A stretch of DNA of 64,000 bases, from NCBI GenBank assembly GCA_951230915.1, contig OX579633.1, positions 56,062,029 through 56,126,028 on the forward strand, given 5' to 3'. The DNA comes from Antitrichia curtipendula (lineage: Eukaryota > Streptophyta > Bryopsida > Hypnales > Leucodontaceae). A program made the translations under genes and the position numbers. The notes under the pieces were generated by a model. It was not told where the DNA came from, ran no database searches, and saw only the letters and a program-made list of their open reading frames with translations. Below, piece by piece: positions 1 through 10,901 of the stretch (positions within the stretch are counted from its first letter, which is position 1; every line of letters begins with the position of its first letter).

Positions 1-243
1 TGCGTATGAATTTCATGACTTTTTGGATTGGAGTTCTCTTAAGTGTAAGGAATGTCTGATTCATATTTTTTTCATCCTTGAAAAAGAATAAGGAGCACTA
101 ATTGAAAGTGCTTGTGAATTCTAAGTTTATAATATTTATAACTTCTACATTTTTTTCCCTTGATTTGCGTATGAATTTCATGACTTTTTGGATTGGAGTT
201 CTCTAAAATATAGGGCATGGCTAATTCATATTTTTTTTTGTCC
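1..243. repeat. Direct repeat, two copies, about 165-bp period
   Basis: A segment of about 80 bp beginning TGCGTATGAATTTCATGACT occurs at position 1 and again at 166. The first 39 bases are identical; after that the copies diverge but both reach a run of T followed by TCC. The first copy starts at the window edge, so the array may extend upstream. No coding potential is visible in it. Confidence 0.75.
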
Positions 244-806
244 TCGTATTAAATTTAAATAAAACAATCACTAATAACACCGAATTAGACATTCTTGCAC
301 TTGACCAAGTGCAATGACCGTACGCAAAACTATTCACTGAAAAGTGATTTTCAAAAAACTGGGTACCCCCCATATTTTCAATAACATTTTTTTTATGTTA
401 CATCATGCAATATTTCAATTTAGCATAGGAATTTTATACAAAGGTGCCCTAAAATTTATTTTTTTGAGTTAAACCAATTACAAACACATGCTTATGTCAT
501 TTCAATCATTTTTTTATCTTTCATGTTCTAGTCTTCCAACAATGTATCCTACAATTACATTATTATTATACCATTTTCATAGTAACATCACATGTACACC
601 ATTAATCATTACAAGTGATGAAAGATTTATTTAGAAAACCAAATTTGACATTGAAGGTTTGACAACTACCTTCATATTCCCGAAATACAGGTTCACACCA
701 AACAAAAAGCGTTCACTCCAATATCCACAAACATTTTGTAAACTAGCACACACTATTTGCATTCTCACACACCCTATACTACCATTGCAGGAACTGCACT
801 AGTGCA
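244..806. other. AT-rich intergenic, no gene seen
   Basis: There is no long reading frame, RNA gene or clear repeat structure. The stretch is the downstream flank of the minus-strand ORF at 807-1811. Confidence 0.5.
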
Positions 807-1811
807 CTACACTTGTTCTGGTACTGCTTCATCCGGTGTCTCCAATACATGTGCAGATGATTGTGTCAATTCTTCTCCTTCCCTTCCATCAACTGCCTCT
901 GCTTCTTCAACCAAATTTGGTCCACCAACTTCACTCACTAAGACCAAAGTTGTGTACTGCAGCGTCCTATCCACCATAACACTCGCAACAGGCGTTGACA
1001 CTCCTTCCGATAAAGTTGGCGATAAGGTAGAACCTTCTAAGATAGAAACTCGATGGTGGAACATGTACTGTCCTTCTTCACCGGTCCGAGAATATTGTAC
1101 GTGTTCTCTATCATAGAAATATCCATCTTCACCGGATACCAAATTCATGGAGTCCAACATGCTAAATGCAGATAACACTGACATGGGTTCCATTGATGCT
1201 GGTGTACCTTCAATTTCTCTCATGCCAACTCTTACATCTTCCACTTCTACATTCTCTACATCATCAGTATTTCTTGTTGGAACATAATCAGGATCTTCTT
1301 CCATTTCCATCGAGTTCGCTCTATCCCCGCGCATTTCATCCATGGCATTGGTGTCTGCAGAACCTAGACTTTGGCCACCACTAGGTAAATCGTCTGCGTG
1401 CGTTCTCTCGGACTCTGTATCACCTGATGAAGCTTCCGAATCAATTGCAATCTGCTTGCCCTTCCGCTTGTCTTGTACAAACACTTGAAATCTTGCTCGT
1501 TCCTCTGATGATTCCCTCAATGGTCGTAGGACCCTTTTTGACCTAGCATTTGGATTTTGCACATTCGCTTGGGGAGCACTTTGATTAGATGGTTCGTTTG
1601 TTGTATTCAACACTTGCGAAAACCTGCGTTCCGCTGCTGCACTCACACTACTGACCATCGCCATTTTATCCCCGTACACCAATTGCAATGTGTTGTATAC
1701 AAATTGTGTTTGAGCCGTCGCTCCTTCTATAATTATAGTTTTATTGCCCATGAATCCAGTCTCTAGAATCCCCGACACTGCCATAGTAATGGGCCCCCAT
1801 ACAGAGGACAA
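807..1811 (-). CDS. Hypothetical acidic protein, 334 residues, possibly transposon-borne
   Basis: This is a single uninterrupted frame of 334 codons, far longer than others nearby, with ATG at 1811. I do not recognise the family. The N-terminal third contains a hydrophobic stretch and the segment FVYNTLQLVYGDKMAM. A short basic patch follows (SKRVLRPLRES, then QDKRKGKQIA), and the rest is rich in Asp, Glu and Ser, including MEMEEDPDYVP. No membrane helix, zinc knuckle or catalytic signature is visible. It lies about 1 kb from a broken DUF7869 transposon gene on the opposite strand, so it may be an accessory ORF of the same mobile element rather than a host gene. An antisense frame at 757-1116 is a shadow of it. 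Being real is supported mainly by its length and ordinary composition. Confidence 0.42.
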   Translation of the reverse strand: MSSVWGPITMAVSGILETGFMGNKTIIIEGATAQTQFVYNTLQLVYGDKMAMVSSVSAAAERRFSQVLNTTNEPSNQSAPQANVQNPNARSKRVLRPLRESSEERARFQVFVQDKRKGKQIAIDSEASSGDTESERTHADDLPSGGQSLGSADTNAMDEMRGDRANSMEMEEDPDYVPTRNTDDVENVEVEDVRVGMREIEGTPASMEPMSVLSAFSMLDSMNLVSGEDGYFYDREHVQYSRTGEEGQYMFHHRVSILEGSTLSPTLSEGVSTPVASVMVDRTLQYTTLVLVSEVGGPNLVEEAEAVDGREGEELTQSSAHVLETPDEAVPEQV

Positions 1812-2822
1812 AAAACCATCGTAGGCTAATTTAGTTTAAAAACTAAATCGTGGTAAAATCCTAGATCTTAAGGGTTTTCTATTTTGAAAAATGTAAATAG
1901 CTTAGGGTCTCCGGTAGGTGTGAGGGAGTCGGAAAAGACTCTTGGTTGACTTCGTTTCGCCATCGTATGGTCCCGGGATGCCGGTCAATGTGGCGGGGAC
2001 CCCGCCAAGTGATTAATTCTCGAGGAATCTCGTCGGTTCGGGTACTTGCTGCTATCGGAATGTCGCGAAACTTCACGGAGCACATTATTAACATAAAACA
2101 AGCTAGTATAATTTTTAGTGAGATTTTCTAGCAACCTGGGTAATTTCCATGAAATTCCCGTTGGAGGTTACCAAGGTTGACCACCCGCAAAAGGTTCTTC
2201 TGCAAGTCAGAAGATGACGGGATTTTTCACATGACCTCTCAGGGAGTCACATGAAAGATGTGCAGGTGCATTTCCGTACCTGGCACAATTGGTCAGTGGA
2301 GATGAATTGGCCATCTCCTTGAATTATCGATGGTGCGGGAATCTTTTGCAGATAGAGGAATCTTGGCGAATCGATTTCGTCGTTGGACTTCTGGCATGGG
2401 ATTTATCCTAGGACACCACCCTTGGGCTGTAGATTCCTCCACGGGCCCGGTCTTGCGTTAGTGACTCCTGCATGCTAACAATTGGAGTTTGGGAAATTTC
2501 TAAATCTAATTCTAGGACCCGACCTAGTGGCCTCGTTGTGGATCCCTCGGACCGACTTAGCCATGAATTGCCACATTCATGGTGGAATTTAGCCCTTTTG
2601 GGCCTATGTGACTTGAATCCTTCAAATCTAACCGTTTTGCTCTTTCTACCTATTTTTGGGCTAGGTTTGGTGGGATTCTAAGTCTAAACACAAATCTAGA
2701 CCAAATACTATAATGGGTATGTAACATCCCTATTTTGGTTCTACACTCTGCTTATGGCTTTTTGTATATTTTTCTTAACTTTAAATTGCAAATTTCCAAA
2801 AAAATAATTCTACAAGTCCCAA
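1812..2822. other. Probable transposon interior, no intact gene
   Basis: Base composition is more balanced here than in the flanking AT-rich DNA. Short open stretches occur on both strands, none convincing. The sequence lies between the minus-strand 334-codon ORF and the DUF7869 remnant and probably belongs to the same degraded element. No terminal repeats were found. Confidence 0.35.
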
Positions 2823-4015
2823 GTGACAAATTCGGAGCTCACACTTGACAACTCCGCTAAGGATAACAAGAAAAAATATCTAATGGCGTTCTTGTCCTTG
2901 CTCACTGCACGAGGTGTCTTCAAGGAAATTCAGGTTGGCTTTCTACTAGTCGGACACACTCATGAGGACATTGATGCATATTTCAGCCACCTATCTAAGG
3001 CACTGAAGACAAAGAACACTTTTGTGGTGGCTGATCTCATGAAAGTGTTCATGCAGTCCCAAGAACTGTCATTTATGCCGGAGTTTATACAGGAGGGGGG
3101 GGGATTTCAAGTCGTTTGTGAAGGGTTACCACTGCAATCGTGGAGAAAGATTAATTGGGTTAGGGGAGATGCACCTTTTTAGATTCTATGTGGACAGCGA
3201 TGGGGTCTCCGTTATAAACTTCAAAAAGTCAACAGTTGATTCGAAGTGGTTGCCATCAAATAAACCTTTCCAATCCCTGTAGAAGACAGACCAGAATGGT
3301 CGGCCAATGCTCCCTCCTGGTTGTCCAAAGCCTGTTCCATTCAAGCCCATGTGGGGCAGCAAAGTCCCCCAAGCGTCGATGCAAAATCAAGATAAGGCTC
3401 TTGAAATGGCGAGGAAAGCTACCTTGAACAAGGGTTTTATGATGGTAGGACTAGAGAAGTATATTCAGTATTGGCAAAACGAAATGTCCAGGTGCGAGGG
3501 ATTCGCAACTGCATTTGATTCATACTTCGATTATTGGAAACGTGTGTTGGGTGAGCTGAAGGAACCACTTCCGGAGTGTCTTGCTGAATTGCAAGAAGGC
3601 TTTTGGCCACAACATGATTGGAGGGTGGTATATAATGATGTATCCAGCCTAGGCGAGAGTCAATCCGCTCGACGTCAATCTGGAGGAAGAGGACCCGGAA
3701 CCTTATTGCGGCCCTGCAAATGAAGCACCATTAGAAAGCTTCAATCCTTGGCTTGACATTCGCCTAGGTTCATGGGTTCTTCTCAGACCTGAAGACCCAA
3801 ATATTTGTGTTGTTTGGCAAGGAAGAGCATTGTCCACCATATGCAGATTGGCAGGAGATGTGAACAACGGGAAGTTTTTAATACAGTATTGGCAATCGGA
3901 TAATTCAGAAACTACAGTGGCATATAGGTACCATAATTGCTGGTACGGAAAATGGGTTGTTGATAATCGTTCCCCGATCTGGGTGGACGCAGATGCTGCA
4001 GTGTACGCTAATTGA
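2823..4015 (+). pseudogene. DUF7869-type transposon-associated protein, broken
   Basis: The first frame (2823-3182) reads LDNSAKDNKKKYL, then QVGFLLVGHTHEDIDAYFS. The HTHEDIDAYF block is what I associate with DUF7869 proteins, which are abundant in mobile DNA of plants and other eukaryotes. The reading then has to change frame near 3165 to continue as EMHLFRFYVDSDG. It meets a TAG after FQSL and continues as KALEMARKATLNKGFMMVG and YIQYWQNEMSRCEGFATAF. It shifts again near 3650 to EEEDPEPYCGPANEAPLESF and a Trp-rich tail ending in TGA at 4013-4015. At least two frame changes and one stop mean it cannot encode the full protein. The N-terminal part of the family is not visible. The mononucleotide G run near 3095-3103 is a likely extra slip site. 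Confidence 0.72.
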
Positions 4016-5894
4016 TCCAAGATAGTGGGTCCAAAGTCACGGACTATTAGTAAGAAATATAGAGAGACTGCCTTAGCAAATTTGAATAGGTCCAACGAAG
4101 CAGATCCTTGATCGAGTACTGTATCCAGTTCGTCGTGGTTATCGTGAGATGTCACGATGCCTTGTCAATCCTCACTGTCATTGTTAATAGTAGTTTTCAT
4201 TATACATGGTTCTGTATGAAATTCTTAGACTAACTATTAGAGTAGGTTGTTGAAGCTGTCGTATATTGGATCTGTAAATTCATGAAACGAAGTCCGCTAT
4301 TTGATGTTACTCCTATTCTATCATGACAACCATCAATTTTGATGTCACAGCTGTAGTTGATGCTGAGGCCTGCTTGGCTTCTTTATTTTTGCCTTTGTTG
4401 CACTTGATATCTTAAGGGCTATTTACAATGTTGCGAGATAGTTCTGTTGAATGCAATATTATGATTATGACTCTTCATTTCTTTCATCACTCCTTCAATA
4501 ACTCCTGTATTTGTGGTCATCTGGGATTCTGCTTGCTAACTGTTTTGAAATATGCACCAAAGTACTTTAATATGGACTATTAAGTATTGTTTATCTACAC
4601 TCTATGCAGTCAAAAACTAAATAAGGCATAAGATGCATTCTTGCTGGCATTAATTTTTTTCATCATGCAGATGTCCCCGCTTGCCTTACGATGTTAGCAC
4701 TCCATCAAGGGATATTCAGATCATACTTCCCCCTTTATCCTCAATTCCATGAGGTAGCATGCACTTTATAATTCAAAGTAGATCTGTTTTCTCATAATCA
4801 CTTTCATGTGCTTCCGTTCACCGCTTGGGCTACCATGTCTCACTACCATGGGCTACAGTGATATGTTTTAAGTCTTATTGGTCATATGTTTCTGAATGGA
4901 TGATTTTAGGTACGTTTCTCCCACTGTTATACAGTGCGGAAATTAATTAACTGTCTTCAACATTTTACATCATTCAATACATTAGCAAATCCCAGCTTGG
5001 AGTCATACGTGTATTAAAAGAAGTTGACACACGTGTTCCACATTCATCAGGAGTTCCCACGATGCCAATATGTAAACTTTAGCACAGCCATGGATTCATT
5101 TGAGGGACTTATGTGAACTTCTCTTGACATCAAAACTATCCACTACTACTTGCAATGCTAAGACAAAGGTTTCACCCTCAAACCGTGGGATATCTTGGTA
5201 CTTTCTATAGCCTAATTTCTAAGCTCTGGAAATAGACTACCTACAGCGCCTTACACAAGTGTAAATTCCACATTATATTTGGAAAAACCCCAATCAATAG
5301 CCAACCTCCACCATCAAGGGATTTGTGCATTTATTAATTTTGGACTTTCAATAGTTCAAAAGTAGTTAAATATGGCATATTGTGTCGGGGCTTGCAGTTA
5401 TTTAATGTAATACATTAGCATGGGGTGCCCCTAATGCAGCCATATATTCTGCTATGGCCTCTGTGTTTGCAAGATGGGAAAATCTCGAACATAGTATTGA
5501 AGTACCAGCCTAAGCATTTTGCTACTTGTCATGGTGAATATGGTTCTTCTCTGAAATTGTTGATACGTGAAGGATCTCTCATTGTGGAATGCATGCATGA
5601 GTTGAAACTCGGTATACGGAGTGTTACTTCTTGTGGGTTGCTTTATTCAAAGAGAATTTTGATTTAGATCCTCTCAATTGATGCAATTTGTAATTTTGAG
5701 TTTCGTAGTTAAAAGTTCTTGTCGACCTCGTTTCAATCAAGTTGTATTTTCTAAGCAAGTATAAGTGCATCCTTGGTGTTTTCCATCCTAGATATACCAA
5801 GATATGAATTACAGTTGAGAAATTCTTCGATTGTGGAATTATTAGATGTGCATTTTTACAAGATCCAATTTTCTGTTATTAATGTGTTTGACAT
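4016..5894. other. Intergenic, no supported gene
   Basis: The sequence is non-repetitive within this window. Weak open stretches near 5425-5667 show no family resemblance or convincing splice context. Nothing else stands out. Confidence 0.4.
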
Positions 5895-5918
5895 TTGAAA
5901 TGTCATATTATCTTGCAG

Positions 5919-6390
5919 ATGGTCAAGGAAATAGAGAGAAGAGGTGAAGTAGTAGGCATTGAGGCAAAAAGTGATGTATTGGCTGGTCGTCTTGAAGAAG
6001 CTCTTGCCTTGTATGGAGCTTTTAGGAAGGAAGGTGCTTTTCCAGAGGCTTATGCAGCTGGAATCTTATTGGTAGGTGGTTCGTGACTTGTTTGTGTCGG
6101 GGATCAATGTATTTGTTCTTGAGTGAGGGGAGACAACCATTACTATCAGTTGGAGTGATTTGGATACTTCAATAATTTTTGTTGTGATATTAGAACTTCA
6201 CATATCCGCCTTGTTTGAATTTTCTTATTCCTGAATGATTAAGAACTTATTTGTTATCTTCACTTCTCGGATTCGGAACAACAAGTTGCTGTTGGAAAGG
6301 CTGGAGATCTGAATCGCATGTTTAACATCTTTGAGGATTGCCGCAAAGAGAATCAATGGATGAAACTGACCTACCAACAACATGCCAATT
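5919..6390 (+). pseudogene. Exon-like fragments, possibly PPR-type helical repeat
   Basis: After a plausible acceptor (ttgcag at 5913-5918) the frame reads VKEIERRGEVVGIEAKSD, then GRLEEALALYGAFRKEG and AYAAGILL, ending at GTAGGT near 6071. A second open stretch near 6290-6385 reads VGKAGDLNRMFNIFEDCRKE. The spacing of Leu/Ala and the pattern GRLEEALALY..FRKEG resemble a pentatricopeptide or similar alpha-alpha repeat. No start, further repeats or end were found. This is either a gene fragment or the visible part of a larger degenerate gene. The call is tentative. Confidence 0.35.
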
Positions 6391-6439
6391 TCATGAATAT
6401 TCGATGCATCAATGTGGTGCTGGGTTGTATATTGCATAA

Positions 6440-6929
6440 TTAGCTGGGGTAAGTTGACACAGTAGGTGCGTAGGTGGTACTATTTTAATCCCCAAGTGCA
6501 CAAATCAAAAATAGAAGTCCACTTTTGTAGCTTTAGAGATATGTCGTAGTAGTGAGGGGTGAAATTTGCGTACTAGTATCGCCACAAAATTTTGTTTTTG
6601 TGGAAATTGATACAAATGAAAGATTTCAACTTGCATTAATTCAAACCAGTGTGACTGGTGAATTAGCATCACACTCACTATTAGGACAAGTCAATTTTTT
6701 AGTTAGTCAGGGTAACTTCCAAAACATATTTCTAACTTTCAATAATGTAGGACATAATTTATTCTTTCTATTCTATTGATATGTTTTGTGACTTTTGTTA
6801 CCTTCCTTTTTGCTTCATAAGTGATTTTCAACTCATATATCTAAGTTGGTGGGGCCGGGGATTTCTGGTGTATCTATTCATTGACTTCATGATCTTGCTT
6901 TTTTAGTTCTTATTAATTGGATCCACATT
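6440..6929. other. Intergenic, nothing recognised
   Basis: AT-rich sequence with a short open frame (6552-6779) that has no family resemblance. No RNA gene or repeat partner was noticed. Confidence 0.35.
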
Positions 6930-7240
6930 TGAGTTGATATTGTCAATTGGGGATTTTGTAAAGTCTAACTGATGATTGTCTAAATGGGAAAATGGGAGAG
7001 AAATAATCTTGGCAAGTAGCACACAACTCTCTTATCAAAATTACTTTTTGTTGTCAAAGAGGCTTGCACTAAATGTAAGTATAAAATAAATAACCAGATA
7101 GTTCAAGTTATGCAATTATACACCTTCTCTGTTCTATAGGATTCAATGAGTTTTTCTACGAGTGCAATACATTTGCAATTGGCTTCAATATATGATTTTG
7201 TAGGTGATTCTCTGAGGCCCACATGTCGTGTTAATTTTTT
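6930..7240. repeat. Dispersed repeat copy 3 of the WDR82-linked duplication
   Basis: This block begins near GATATTGTCAATTGGGGATT and ends near CCCACATGTCGTGTT. It corresponds to the non-coding 3' part of the blocks at about 8799-9112 and 13228-13553, sharing GGCAAGTAGCACACAACTCT, CAAAGAGGCTTGCACT and GCAATTATACACCTTCT. The WDR82-like exons seen upstream in the other two copies are absent here. Confidence 0.7.
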
Positions 7241-8290
7241 AATTTGAAAATAACTTCAAAATTCAATATCTTTTATACACAAAGGAGTGCAAGGGCTTTG
7301 TTTTGTAGTGTTAGGACATGCAAAGTGAAAGTTAATTTTTTTTCAAATTAAAAGATAATTTAATTCAATTTTTTAATTGTTAATTGCGGGCACTGTTTAA
7401 GAAAGGTGATGCTTCCAATGTTGGGAACGCCATAGGGAACGTTGTGAGATATTTTCAAGCATCCTCTCTGAATTTTGTCCATAACTTTTGATTGGAGACT
7501 CTAAATTGCAAATGGATTTTTGGAGATGAAAGTTAGTTTCATTTGACAACTTTTCTTAGTTCAAAGTTTTTGCAAAAAGTTATTCTACTATGTCAAAATG
7601 GACTCTAAAGTCTGCTGACTTAACAAACCAAATGGAAAAAAATAGTAAAAAACAAATAAATAAAAACTTTAACCAAACATGTACATGTTAGTCATTGCAA
7701 TGGACAAGGGCTTTCTTCCACCAAGAAAGGGATGCAAGGTTTGAATCCCTTTTGCCACCCATTGGCTTGGGGGTGGCCTAGCTGGCCTGCTTGTATGGTG
7801 TCTGTATAAGTGGCTTGTTAGCATAGCACTTTTTATTCTAAATATTGTTGTAGCACTTGCCGTGTGGCATGTGCCAATTGGCCGGTGTTATAAATTTATT
7901 CTTAAAATCTTTTTTGTACTTGTCCAAGTGAACAACCAGATTAACACTTTTTTGTTTTGTAGTGTCCAAGTCAACACATCCAAATCAACAAAAAATGGAT
8001 AAATAAAATCAACACTTTCTTGTCCATTTTCTATTGATTTGAACACAAATTCTCTACTAGTGGATCACCTCCATATGTGTTGGCAATTAGGTGTAGCGGT
8101 TGAGATACTTCAGTTTGAAAGTTGTCTTATATGACTCCTAAGCCATCCCTAATCCTTGAATTAACTGAAAGTCTTTTTCATACATCTAGAGAGATAAGTC
8201 CTTCCCAGTACGGAAAGGACCATTGCATAGTTATACAATTTTATACTTACATGGATATCTTGTGGTTTGTAATGAATGCTAAACCTATTG
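7241..8290. other. AT-rich intergenic, no gene
   Basis: No coding sequence was supported. A C/T-richer patch near 7730-7800 has the flavour of old repeat sequence, but no second copy was noticed in the window. Confidence 0.35.
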
Positions 8291-9112
8291 GATCTTTCAA
8301 TACTTAAATGATATTGTTTTTGTTTTTTCTTATTTTATCTCTAACATGTCTAGTCTTGATTTGGTTGTTTGTTGTGTTTGCTCCTTATTTGATAGTAAAG
8401 ATTAATTCACTTGATTTCCATCGAACCAAAGATCTTCTTGTAACTGCCTTGTAAGTTCTCTCTTTTTTGTCCATTAGAAGAAGCTCTCATGTTATTTTCC
8501 TATCGTATTTTTCTTCATACACTAATATCACCTACAGTTGTGCATTGTAATCTTTTACAGATCTCTAGATGAGATCGCTAGTAGAATTTAGAGATTGTGT
8601 CTCCGTATGTCTATTGCCTAAGCAGGTTGCTGAAAACAATTCCCAACAAGAAGTATGGAGTAGACCAAATTTGTTTCATACATCACACTAGTTTGATAAT
8701 TTATTCCTCACAAAAGAAAGAAGATGGTAAGGTCACCATTATCCATCTCAGTGTTGTCAGAGGATGGCAATTGTTTGTAAAGGAGAATGTCTGTTAAACT
8801 AATGTTATTAGTTGAGGATTTTGTAGAGTCTAAATGATGATTGTCTAAATGAAAAAATGGGAGAGAACTAATCTTGGCAAATAGCACACAACTCTCCTAT
8901 TAAAATTACTATTTGTTATCAAAGAGGCTTGCACTGGATGTGGATGTGAAGGACTCACCAAATGTAAGTACTAAATAAATAACTAAATAATTCAAGTTAT
9001 GCAATTATACACCTTCTTTGTTCTATAGGGTTCAATGAATTTTTCTGCAAGTGCAACTTGCTTCAATATATGATTTTGTAAGTGATTCTTTGGGGCCCAC
9101 ACGTCTTGTTAT
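8291..9112 (+). pseudogene. WDR82/SWD2-like gene fragment, duplicated copy 1
   Basis: Two exon-like pieces keep splice context. Exon 8396-8450 follows tttgatag and reads KINSLDFHRTKDLLVTA, ending at GTAAGT. Exon 8626 onward follows aagcag and reads LLKTIPNKKYGVDQICFIHH, then TSLIIYSSQK. These resemble the WD40 protein WDR82/Swd2, a subunit of COMPASS-type histone methyltransferase and termination complexes, in the region where INS.DFHR.EDLLVTAS.DDS and KKYGVD occur. The first exon lacks the roughly 40 bases that encode the rest of this WD repeat in copy 2. No start codon or other blades of the propeller are present, so it is a non-functional fragment. Kept introns point to DNA-level duplication rather than retroposition. 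Confidence 0.72.
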
Positions 9113-9880
9113 TGGCCCCGTCTAAAAACGCCGTTGATGCTCCATACATTGGAAACTTCGCGTGGCGCAACAAGGAACATTGGAGGGAACACAGGGGAAC
9201 ATCGTAGGAATGCAAGGCAATAATGGCGAAGTGGTTGTGAATTCCCAACTTTGCAAAAGCATCGTGAAGTCTAACCAAAATAGAGAAGTTTAGAACCCAA
9301 TGAAGAGTTTCTGATTCAAAAGACTAATGTTGCAACATAAACCATCTGGAAGGTGTGCAATAAAATGCAATCTCTGCAGCTTACGTAGGATCTCGCAAGA
9401 ATTTTCTAATCTTCTGAATCTGCAAGTGAAAACGTCAATGAATAATAAAAAGGTATTGCATTTGATACATGATAAAATGAATCACGAATTGCATACTAAA
9501 ATGAATCACGATACTGAGTGAAACATTCACAGATGTATCAAAGGGGTTGCATTTGAGTCTCAGAATTCTGTTTCCTGCAAGGATGTATTGACAATTCAGT
9601 TGGTGAGAAAAGACTCTTAGAGCTACAAAATTTACTACAAGATGCCATTTGCATCAGGGATTGCATACTAAAATTATCAAACACATACTCATCCTTCATG
9701 CTTTGAAGAAAATTGATGGCAAATAACGGGAGTTAATGCATAGCAAGTGCAACCATTTTCGGATCAACTGAACGAATGCTGGTAACAACAATATTGATGC
9801 CAAGCAAATTGAAAGGATTATTATCAGCTCAGCACTTCAAAGTGAGCATTCCAAATTCATTGCAGACAACTTTGACAAAC
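9113..9880. other. Intergenic, no gene recognised
   Basis: Short frames on both strands show no recognisable domain. A local echo of ATGAATCACGA occurs near 9477-9510. Nothing else is supported. Confidence 0.35.
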
Positions 9881-10440
9881 TATACAATGAAATTGAGCTG
9901 TTGAAGGTAAAAATCTATTCATACTTGTGTCAATGGAGTCAATCTTGCATTTTGTGCAACCTATGGAGGATGCATCTCTCAACGAGCTCTACATCAAACT
10001 CCACGCCCAATTCGGGATTGGGTTGCAAATTCAGTACCTATACTCTACTTGACCACCTACAATATGTAAAATAAAGACAAAATTCGTCTCCACAAAGATT
10101 TGAGTTATGGTCGAAAATCAATTGAAATCACAATGATAACTTCACAATGTTCAAAATGAGCTGTTCAAGGTAAAAACCTGCTCATAAGCATTTTTGGTGG
10201 TGTCAATCTTGCATTCTTGCATTCCATTGATGATCGATGCAACTCTTGGTGAACTGCACAGCGAACTCCATCGGCTCATGCATTGAATTGCAAATTTGGT
10301 TCCCAACACTCTACTCAAACACCTGCATTGAGTACGACACAGCCAATTCATTCTCTAAAGATCAATAGATTACAAATGAAAATCAACTGACATAACAATG
10401 CTAACTCTCACAATAAATTGAAGGTAAAAAACAACAGGAG
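9880..10440. repeat. Tandem duplication, about 262-bp unit
   Basis: AGCTGTTGAAGGTAAAAATC at 9897 recurs as AGCTGTTCAAGGTAAAAACC at 10159. The following bases stay alignable, including GTCAATCTTGCATT, and then CAATTCGGGATTGGGTTGCA matches CATGCATTGAATTGCAAATT. A third, partial start (AAATTGAAGGTAAAAA) appears near 10415. Copies are clearly diverged, so the duplication is not recent. Confidence 0.65.
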
Positions 10441-10742
10441 TCTCTGTTTACAGAAAAACATGAAAACTCTCAAATCTAAACTTGTAGCTTAGCTTAGGGT
10501 AGCAAAGCGGAAAATCCAGCTGGACTTCGTAGATTTTTCTCGAAGAGTCACTCCATAAAGGAAACACTCCAACAAACACGAAATTCATGTTCAAATACAT
10601 CGGTGCCATGATTAACATGGACAAGAAAATTTCAGAAACTTTTGCAACATGTAGGATCACTTGAGACTCACTCACTTCGTATGTTTGGAAAGCCGGCAGG
10701 ATGTGTCGCATCTCATAGAGAGATAGCTTGGTTCATTGCTTG

Positions 10743-10901
10743 CAGGATGCTTTGGAAGCCACAGAAATTAAGCTGCGAGAGGAGATGGACGCCAAGATGA
10801 AGACGGTGTAGGACATGCTCATGTTGCGGATTGAGGCATTGGAAGCACGCACGGCGGAGCAGAGTCAGAGAATCGCGGAGTAGCAGAGCTTCGAGTAAGC
10901 G
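10743..10901 (+). pseudogene. Coiled-coil gene fragment with stops
   Basis: The frame from 10743 reads DALEATEIKLREEMDAKMKT, TAG, MLMLRIEALEARTAEQSQRI, then TAG and TAA. The heptad-like run of Glu, Lys, Leu and Arg is typical of coiled coils, and the higher GC content differs from the flanks. Three in-frame stops and no start make it a relic. I cannot name the parent gene. Confidence 0.5.

Noticed and set aside
5425..5667. 80-codon open frame
   Set aside because: No domain, no splice support and no continuation; likely chance.
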